Origin: Armigeres subalbatus
Taxonomy: Eukaryota > Arthropoda > Insecta > Diptera > Culicidae
DNA: 64,000 nucleotides
NCBI RefSeq assembly: GCF_024139115.2
Contig: NC_085140.1
Coordinates: 232,130,371 to 232,194,370 of the forward strand
Direction of reading: 5' to 3'
The notes under the pieces are model-generated. The model was not told the origin of the DNA, searched no databases, and saw nothing but the letters and a program-made list of their open reading frames with translations. The translations under genes were made by a program, and so were the position numbers. Of this stretch, positions 57,038 to 64,000 are shown piece by piece (within the stretch, counting starts at the first letter, position 1; each line of letters begins with the position of its first letter).

Positions 57038-59040
57038 CTCGGCTGATGCGATCGACCCCTGGGGCTTTATTCGATTTCATGCTTTGGATGGCTGTTTGAA
57101 TCTCTAGCAGTGATGGAGCTTCGGTATTGACGCGTGTTATACGTCGGATCCTAGGCAGATCATGCCGAGGTGGTGATGGCCTGGCTGGCACTTGAAAAAG
57201 TTGTTCGAAGTGCTCGAACCAGCGTTTCAGCTGGTCGGTTGGGTCGGTCAATAACTGATCATTCGCGTCTTTCACAGGCATCGTTGCATTCATCTTCGCC
57301 CCGCTTAAGCGTCGAGAGATATCGTAGAGGAGGCGAATGTCCCCGGTTGCGGCGGCTCTCTCTCCTTCGTCGGCCAGAGAGTCTGCCCACGCTCGCTTGT
57401 CCCGTCGACATGAGCGTTTTACTTCCTTCTCAAGAGCCGCGTATCGTTGACGGGCTAAGACTTTGGCTCCTCTGGTTTTCGATCGCTCTATCGCGGCTTT
57501 GGCTTCTCTTCGCTCCTCTATCTTTCTCCAGGTCTCACCGGTGATCCATTGTTTTCTCTGGGTGCGTAGGTCGCCCAAATTGTTCTCGCTGGTGGTGATG
57601 AAGGCATTCTTGATGGCGGTCCATTGGTCTTCCACGCTGCCACCTTCCGGAATATCTGCAGCACGCGTATCCAGTTCTTCAACGAAGGACCGTTTCACCG
57701 TGGCATCTTCCAGTCGGCGTGTGTTGAATCGTCGTCCAACTCTTTCCTCCTGCCGACGAATCCGCGCAATGCGCAGGCGTATTTCGCCGATGAGGAGGTG
57801 ATGATCAGACGCGATATCGGCACTACGTTTATTCCGTACAACAAGAAGGCTCCGTCTCCATTTTCGGCTGATGCAGTTGTGGTCGATTTGATTTTCTGTA
57901 AAGCCGTCACGGGAGACCCACGTGACCTTGTGAACCGGTCGATGAGGGAAGAGCGATCCCCCGATCACCATGTCGTTATTACCACAAAATTCTGCAAACA
58001 GCTCTCCGTTTTCGCTCATTTCTCCGAGACCATGGCGTCCCATAATGCGCTCATGGTTCGAGTTGTCGGATCCGATCTTCGCATTGAAGTCGCCCAAACA
58101 GATCTTGATATCACCCTTCGGAATTCTATCTACGACGGCATTGAGTTGACTGTAGAAGTTCTCTTTGTCTTGCAGATCGGCAGCATCGGTTGGCGCATAA
58201 CATTGGATTATAGTAAGGTTTCGGACCCGTGTTCTAAATCTGGTAACGATTATCCTTTCACTTATAGGTTCCCACTTCATAAGCGCAGAGTGTGCCTGAA
58301 CGCTTAGTAGGAAGCCAACTCCGCGATGCCAGAGAGCGTGTTCACCTCGTAAACCAGAGTACAGCAGAACTTGTCCCGACGGCGTTCTGTGTTCTCCAAA
58401 GTTTGGCCAACGGACTTCACTCAGTCCCAGGATCTCAAGCTTCATGCGGCGTGCCTCATTGGCAAGTTGTGCCAATTTACCCTGCTGGGCTAGGGTTAAA
58501 ATGTTCCATGTTCCTATTCGTGTCCGTTGTTTCGCGCTAAGAGTCGTCGCCGTAAAATCAGTCCGTATTCTTTCATTATCGGATTCTCGAACAAATTGAT
58601 GTTTCGGGAACAGTAGGTTGTTGGCCCAAGGTTCCCTATCCACCGGGATGGGGCTGCCATCTTAGGTTTAGCTTCCGGGGAATAGCATTTCATACTCAGC
58701 CGCTGGATGCCATAACAGACGCTGTTGGAGCCGCACCTCCTTGGTAAACAGACGCTCAGTCAGTCGGGTCAAATTTGTTTAAAGTCCCACCCAACACCAG
58801 GACTAGGCTAGTGCGCTTTGAGCGGCACACGGTCGCTTTAATAGGGCCTGCTTGGGGACACATGCAGCTTTTTATAGGAGTTCAACAGAGCCCACTGTCG
58901 AACCCCACCACATCCTAGGCAGACCCCACAGGACGCACCCTCTCACTCTAGCTGATGTCAGAAGGACAACAGTGCCCAGGCTGCACTACCAACTAAGTAC
59001 GCAACCCTTAGCTGGCGGTCAATTGTCATCGGAAGACCCG
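55721..59040 (-). mobile_element. RTE-like non-LTR retrotransposon, near full length, defective
   Basis: Span of the minus-strand element, with leader (58644-59040), endonuclease and reverse transcriptase. The 3' end is replaced by the poly(A)-tailed plus-strand element. The leader holds the 'gcggcacacggtcgctttaa' block (plus-strand reading) shared with 15800 and 54600. Its outer border near 59040 adjoins a Jockey-like remnant, suggesting insertion into or beside it. The clade assignment is by general motif order and is not firm. Confidence 0.8.
57024..58643 (-). CDS. APE-type endonuclease and linker of the same element
   Basis: A 539-codon frame from ATG 58643. Residues ~43-290 form an apurinic-like endonuclease with its expected catalytic residues visible: Asn47 in GTWN, Glu76 in LSEVRW, YAPT (149-152), Asp185/Asn187 in GDFNAKIG, Asp254 in NQIDH and Asp280-His281 in SDHH. 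Such enzymes nick the target to prime reverse transcription. Residues 290-470 are a basic linker. The frame ends SNKAPGVDRIS and then stops after a frameshift, where the polymerase would continue in the next frame. The endonuclease domain itself looks intact, which suggests a fairly recent copy. The 5' leader lies at 58644-59040. Confidence 0.9.
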   Translation of the reverse strand: MDREPWANNLLFPKHQFVRESDNERIRTDFTATTLSAKQRTRIGTWNILTLAQQGKLAQLANEARRMKLEILGLSEVRWPNFGEHRTPSGQVLLYSGLRGEHALWHRGVGFLLSVQAHSALMKWEPISERIIVTRFRTRVRNLTIIQCYAPTDAADLQDKENFYSQLNAVVDRIPKGDIKICLGDFNAKIGSDNSNHERIMGRHGLGEMSENGELFAEFCGNNDMVIGGSLFPHRPVHKVTWVSRDGFTENQIDHNCISRKWRRSLLVVRNKRSADIASDHHLLIGEIRLRIARIRRQEERVGRRFNTRRLEDATVKRSFVEELDTRAADIPEGGSVEDQWTAIKNAFITTSENNLGDLRTQRKQWITGETWRKIEERREAKAAIERSKTRGAKVLARQRYAALEKEVKRSCRRDKRAWADSLADEGERAAATGDIRLLYDISRRLSGAKMNATMPVKDANDQLLTDPTDQLKRWFEHFEQLFQVPARPSPPRHDLPRIRRITRVNTEAPSLLEIQTAIQSMKSNKAPGVDRISRDAQS

Positions 59041-59094
59041 TGGAAGCGTGAGTATTGGAACTTGTGAGGACCAGAGCTATGTTAGGCGCCCCTT

Positions 59095-59540
59095 CCCGGA
59101 TGTCAACTCACCATTTCGCAGCCCTGTTCTGCACTACCGTTTTATAAAAACAGTGTCTTGCGTATCGAGGCCATTCAACGCGAATTTTGTACGTTTCGCT
59201 CTAAGGCATCTCCTCTGGAACGATCCAAATATCCTACCCAGTTACACCGACCGCTGCAAGCTTATTGGTTTAGTGGGCGTCGTGACGTATCTAGGGCTCT
59301 ATTTGTTGCGGACCTTCTACAATTCAGAATTGATTGCCCACATTGCTCTCCCTGATTAATCTAAATATTCCCTACCGTCACCTCCAAGAACTACATCCGA
59401 TGGTTTATTATTTTTTGCTGTTTCAATCTAGTTTTTCATTGCGTCTGTTGTTGGTGGCCATTTTCAAGAATTTATGTTTGCCCTTCGATTTAACCAGCTC
59501 GCTCTTGAGTCTTGACTACAGTTTCCGATGACAACAGACT
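59095..59540 (+). pseudogene. Jockey-like polymerase, C-terminal fragment
   Basis: Frames read 'IEAIQREF', 'RFALRHLLWNDPNILPSYTD' (59196-59255), 'RDVSRALFVADLLQFRID' and 'LLSLINLNIPYRHLQE'. This is the usual region after the thumb of Jockey/CR1-like polymerases. Frameshifts and no palm domain. It is a different copy from 47705-49190. Confidence 0.65.
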
Positions 59541-61780
59541 ATGATGAGATTACAATTTTGTCAACAACCTCACTGGAATTATTTACTGCCTGCAGACTCT
59601 CACCAGTGATTTTACAAAATGAAAAAAAAAATCCTTCCTCTAATAAATGGGGTCTTAGTTTTGAAGAAAAACGTTTACAATCTTCGAAATCGATCAAATA
59701 ATACTCGTTTACAAAATCTTGTACGCATAAATGGCAAAGTAGACCCGATATGTAAAATTTCCCATTATTTACATAAATGTTGAATTAAATAATTGCTTTC
59801 ATCCCGATTTCTATAATGGCAATTCCCCATTTTTTTAAGAAACATTTTTTTCATAGTGTGTGCTAATTTGTGAAAATTTCATCGAATGTTTATTAAGTTT
59901 TCTTACATCTCCATGCTTCGGTTAGATGCACTTCAATGCCATAATTACAATATATTTTCAGGTATGCATTTATTGCTTTAGCGCTTTGCCTTAAAATCAT
60001 TCATCAAATTATTACCATTCCAATTGCACATATCTCAAACAGTTACCGACAAAAAGCCACTTCCCAACGTTGATTTGTACTCTCGCACTTTGCGGCTTTG
60101 TTATTGAAATGGGAAAAATAAATTACACGGTGCGCTTCAATGCCAGCTTAATTAACGAAACGTTCGTAACCTTAAATTATGCTCATTTTTCAAAATATCC
60201 ACCTCAGAGATATCAATTTATTTCCCCGCACTTCAACGCCACAGGGCGAAACGGGCGGACAACCGCTTGCTAAACCCAAGTGGAACGGAGTGGACATGCC
60301 GAGGCAGCTTCCTGCGCATAGTGAGGAGGCCGCGACAGGGAGGTTAAACGGGGTGGCAAAAAAATGGCAAAGGGCGGAAACAAGGTGAAAAATCATCGCC
60401 AACAGCTCAGTTCAGTTCAGGCCAATCCGAGCCGCCAGCCACCGTCAGTTCAGATTAATGTCTGATTGCTTGTCCATACCTCCAGACAGGCGCGTCTATA
60501 CAAACAACAACATCGCCATCGGGCCGTCATCAACACCCAACCGATGAATTCGATTCCCGTGACGAGTCAGACGGTGTCCGAAGCTGCAGTGTTTGATGTC
60601 TCCAAGAAGTGTTGACACTAAATAGCAGATTTCTCGACAGCAGAGATGATCGGTGAATCATTTTACAGATTTTCGGTAGGTTTTACAATTGAACAATGGA
60701 GAAGGACACAACTAATTAGTAAAATATTGACCAAACAGTTCAACTATACGTTATAGAAAAATCCAGTCCAAAATAACCCCAATTTGCTTATAGTTCAAAA
60801 TATTATGAATAATCTTTTTTTTTCTTGACTTAATTGAAAAAATAATAATAATTAAAGCTAAAAAATACTTCAGATGTTTTATTATGAACCAAATTTGAGG
60901 ATTGTTAATATATGTATGAGTGGAAACTAACTGGAGTGAATTTCACTTTTTATTAAAACAAAAACATTCAATTGGTGCACCGTATCGCACGGTGGTTTTG
61001 GCTTTCAGGCAAACTTTGATCAACACGCAGTGGTAACCAAAGGAATAAGAAGAAGCCCCGAAACATGCGATGCGAATCAAAGAAGCATTCGCGTAAAATT
61101 AAATCTCGATGTAGAAGCGCAACGAAACAGTCAGCAGCCACTGGACAACAACTGCGCTATTGCTCAACGGTGCCGGAGCTGGGCTGATGGCGCACACACA
61201 CGGAGCTCGGTGTTCACGGCATGTAGTCATCACGGATCACGAACCGGCAAACAGCGCCGAGAGACAGAAAAAATAAATCGCTGTCGGTAAACGATCCCAG
61301 GGAACAACAAAATGAGTATTTAATTGAATAATTAATAACCTTTTGAGTTGTCGGCTCAACGTTTGCGCTTCGGTTTGAATTTCCAACGTGATTTGTGACT
61401 TTTTGTTCGCTTTTAGCAGATTTCGAATGAAAAATTGGCCGGTTTCCATGCTTTGCGCCTGATTAGGATCGCACTGCCCGATTGTTGTCTGATGATTTGT
61501 TAATGATTTATGGACGAATTTGTTGGGCATAGAAATTTATTGTTTCTACCTTCAATGAGCAAATGGCACGTTTTTATTTCATTTGCCACATCCATAAATA
61601 AGTAACCTGTTCGCCATACTCATTATTTATTAGCTATGATTGCCTCACAACACGCAATGGTATGCTGAGCTTAATCTACTATTTATTGTGGGTCTACATA
61701 AATATGAATTAAAAAATTGAATTTAAAAAATAAGTTTTTTTTACCTTTCTCGTATACTAAATAGTTCTGGGTTGAATTTA
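59541..61780. other. Long spacer, partly single-copy
   Basis: About 2.2 kb. 60050-60620 and 61030-61530 are less AT-rich, not repetitive within the window, and contain no ORF with a domain (the longest are 67-97 codons). They could be regulatory or UTR sequence. AT-rich blocks lie between. Confidence 0.35.
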
Positions 61781-61781
61781 A

Positions 61782-62891
61782 TCTTATATATATAAAAACC
61801 AATCTATATATGTATGTTCGCTATTTACTTCTGAACCACTTGGCCGATTTCAACCAAATTTGGTACATACATTCTCTATCCTCAGGGGAAGTTAACAAAG
61901 GGGTGGGATGGTCATTTGAAAGAGGGGGAGGGATGGTGGGAGGGGTTTTGTTCAGAAAACGAACAATTCTGTGTAAGTCCCAGGGCCGATTTCAACCAAA
62001 TTTTGTACACACATTCACTATTTGGAGGCGATCATATGGGAGAGGATTTGGGAAAGGGGGAGAGGTCTGGAAGGAGGGGTTTTGTTCAGAAAACGGGCAA
62101 TTCAAAGTAAATTATAAACCACTGTACCGGTTTCAACCAAATTTTGTACACACATTCTATATCATAAGGAAAAGATAACAAAGGGGGTGGGATGGTCATT
62201 GGGGAGGGAAGGTATGGGGGGAGGAGTTGTCTTTAGAAAATAAGCAATTCAGTGTAACTCCCAACCACCAGGACCGATTCCAACCAAAATGTGCACACAT
62301 ATTCAATATAAGGAGCCGATCATATGGAAGGCTAATTTGGAAAATAGGGGAAGGGTCTAGAGGGAGGGATATTGTTCAAAAAACGGTCAATTCAGTATAA
62401 CTTCTGAACCCCTGAACCGATTGCAACCAAATCTGGTTCACACATTCTCTATCCTAAGGAGAAGATAACAAAGAGGGTTTGAAGGTCAATGTAAAAAGGG
62501 GGACGGGGTGGGAGAGAGGAATTAATTAAAGTACGAAAAAAATCTTGAGAGAGTCATTAGGAAAAGGGGAAGGATTTACGGTGTGTATTGTTTAGTTAAC
62601 TATCTTTTGTAGCTTTTGAGCCCCTCAACCGATTTGCATTTGTTTCATTCATGTGAATGAAACGAACGTTTTACGTACCTTTTAAATGCATGGGTCCGTT
62701 TAAACCAAATTTGGAACACATACTCTCAATCCTAAGGGGGCGATTATAGATCAGTTAGAGGGTCATTGAAGAAATCGGTAAAACTTCTGAACCCCTTTAC
62801 CGATATCCTTTAAAAAAAAATCAAATTGGAAATTCCAACTGCTGCGGAATCAAACTGGCAATCCCGGACAAGGCCGGGTACATACAGCTAG
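61782..62891 (+). mobile_element. 1.11-kb non-autonomous Helitron
   Basis: The 5' end is TC followed by an AT-rich stretch (TCTTATATATATAAAAACC). The 3' end is CTAG at 62888-62891, preceded by a hairpin with stem CCCGG/CCGGG (62863-62867 and 62874-62878) nine bases upstream. The flanks are A (61781) and T (62892), the usual Helitron insertion between A and T, with no target duplication. The body is a tandem array. No Rep/helicase is encoded, so transposition would need an autonomous relative. Confidence 0.85.
61840..62760 (+). repeat. ~142-bp tandem units in the Helitron body
   Basis: 'ccgatttcaaccaaattt' recurs with its 'caacc' at 61853, 61993, 62134, 62281 and 62424, and as a diverged copy near 62702. 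Odd units carry 'ctatcctaaggggaagataacaaagg' variants and even units 'ggaggcgatcatatggg' variants, so the true repeat is an A-B dimer of ~285 bp. The 122-codon ORF across it is a by-product. Confidence 0.8.
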
Positions 62892-63193
62892 TATCTAAAT
62901 AATAAACACATGAATAAAAAAAAATGAAAAAATACTTAGTGCACTATATGGCTATATGATCACTTCAAAACCGAACTTTTGATAAACGGCTCAGAGACAT
63001 CTAGTATTATATACCAATCTCAAGCTTGCAACGAGTCGAGCCTGTTATGTGTGTATGCGTACCTACAGAATTTAGTATTGGTCGAATCACCTGCAACAGA
63101 TTCCATTAGACGGGGAATCCTACCCCATTATTTGTTATTAAAAATTTACCAAGTCCGACTATGGGCTCAGAAGTTATGGCCAACATATTATTT
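62892..63193. other. Spacer
   Basis: No gene or recognisable repeat. Confidence 0.3.
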
Positions 63194-63359
63194 CTCGCTT
63201 AACTTTTCAAAAGGACCTAAGTAACATTTTTTTCATGATTTAATTTGAATATTGCAATCAATAATGCAATCAATAGACCAATATGAAAGCTTTTGATTGC
63301 AGTACTCAAATTAAATCATGAAAAAATGTTACTTAGGACCTTTTGAAAAGGTAAGCGAG
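63194..63359. mobile_element. 166-bp foldback
   Basis: 'ctcgcttaacttttcaaaag' through 'caaattaaatcatgaa' is mirrored between 63194-63255 and 63300-63359 with few mismatches (cttttcaaaaggacctaagt versus acttaggaccttttgaaaag). Loop ~45 bp. Confidence 0.7.
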
Positions 63360-63410
63360 TTTTCATATGCGCAAAACACGGTAAAAACAATCACTCATAT
63401 TTTTCAGTAT

Positions 63411-63465
63411 TTTTTGGCACGAGGAAGGTACCAACACTGCTAGGTGGATTAATCAGGGTTTTTAT
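63411..63465 (-). repeat. Member of the 6.5-kb interspersed repeat
   Basis: 'aaggtaccaacactgctagg' followed by 'tggattaatcagggttttta' is the reverse complement of the 6470-6520 sequence with substitutions. Confidence 0.5.
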
Positions 63466-63549
63466 ATGTATTTCAAGTTTGTACTTAGAGATGAGCCAGC
63501 CTAGGGCTGAAAATATCTTCAATAAAGACAAAAGTTTGTACTATGTATC

Positions 63550-64000
63550 ATTGGCGTAACTAATGAAAAATTTTAGGGGGGCTAACTTTTTTTTAAACTT
63601 TTCTATTTTAACACTCATAACACAGAAAGTTTACCATTTTCGCTCGATTCAACTGATGTATGTATATTGTTCGCAAGTTGGTCTACCAGATATCAATGGA
63701 CGACTTAAATATTTCAAATGATGTTCATCGACGCTCAGCTGTTACAAAAAATCAGAAATCTCGTAGGATTACCAAAATCCTTGATAGGTTCAGAAAACCA
63801 TAGGTGCGCTCCCCGTAAATAGAATGTGAACCACGATTCTGGTTTTTAAAGGATTTTTTGATTTGCTTCGATAAATTAGTTAGTTAAAATCTTTTCGTCA
63901 GCTTTCAATTCAGTGGCCTGACAATTCCTACGAGCTTTCAAACGGCAATCTGACCACAACAAACTAACCTTTCTTTTCTGTTAGAATAACTTCTAGGATG
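63550..64000. mobile_element. Terminus of a hAT-like element running out of the window
   Basis: CATTGGCGTAACTAATGAAA at 63550 followed by 'ttttaggggggc' matches the inverted right end of the insertion at 50306-51878 (cattggcgtaaatagggggg). The other end and the target duplication lie beyond the window. The rest to 64000 is AT-rich with no gene. Confidence 0.4.

Noticed and set aside
55728..58307. Plus-strand ORFs of up to 308 codons opposite the retrotransposon
   Set aside because: Antisense shadows of the endonuclease and polymerase frames, which carry the real motifs.
61810..62178. 122-codon ORF
   Set aside because: Lies in the tandem units of the Helitron; periodic peptide with no known domain.
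1..64000. A new defence, secretion or biosynthetic system
   Set aside because: No clustered intact genes exist; every sizeable ORF is explained by retroelements or repeats.

Overview
The window reads as a gene-poor, transposon-rich stretch of a mosquito genome, most likely Aedes (Ae. aegypti or a close relative). The clearest marker is three copies of a tRNA-derived SINE that I recognise as Feilai (14878-15343 minus, 33111-33354 plus, 48617-48912 plus). Dense non-autonomous DNA transposons, degraded non-LTR retrotransposons and AT-rich spacers with no long intact host ORF agree with this. I see no prokaryotic or viral layout, no CRISPR array, no rRNA and no free-standing tRNA gene.

Layout. 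0.2-1.6 kb is a ~151-bp tandem repeat array split by two foldback elements. A hAT-like MITE lies at 2.88-3.59 kb and a perfect 82-bp hairpin at 4.15 kb. 7.47-8.65 kb is a composite repeat. At 9.97-10.05 kb there is a candidate signal-peptide exon of a host gene. 11.7-12.5 kb is unusually GC/CpG rich. 14.9-18.4 kb holds a SINE split by a TTA-target MITE, then a decayed R1/LOA-like gag split by a second copy of the 2.9-kb MITE. 18.4-19.9 kb is a giant foldback that carries a TTAA-target MITE. 20.7-24.8 kb looks mostly single-copy and contains a candidate first coding exon (23942-24133). 24.8-27.5 kb is a 2.76-kb hAT-like element. 27.6-29.7 kb holds two non-LTR remnants. 30.9-33.6 kb is a ~144-bp satellite array invaded by three elements. 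34.1-38.35 kb is a 4.29-kb hAT-like element with CGCCGC-rich ends and a minisatellite-like core. 39-40.6 kb is a degraded RTE remnant, followed by a probable solo LTR (40.7-41.9 kb) with a 72-bp minisatellite. 42.4-47.2 kb is mostly spacer. 47.3-53.1 kb stacks Jockey-like and RTE-like remnants, a SINE, a hAT-like insertion and a transposase tail. 54.5-59.5 kb holds a poly(A)-tailed element abutting the largest coding sequences of the window, the endonuclease and reverse transcriptase ORFs of a minus-strand non-LTR element. 61.8-62.9 kb is a non-autonomous Helitron.

How the parts relate. Most ORFs are either retrotransposon debris or shadows inside repeats. The few plausible host exons are small and isolated, so the window may lie within long introns or intergenic DNA of large genes. 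The most informative signal is the record of nested insertions. Exact target-site duplications are visible for many elements and allow a relative order to be read directly. I found no convincing new enzymatic or defence system. The best leads are a 5' leader shared by three different retroelements, the foldback elements as possible hairpin-RNA sources, and the two candidate exons.
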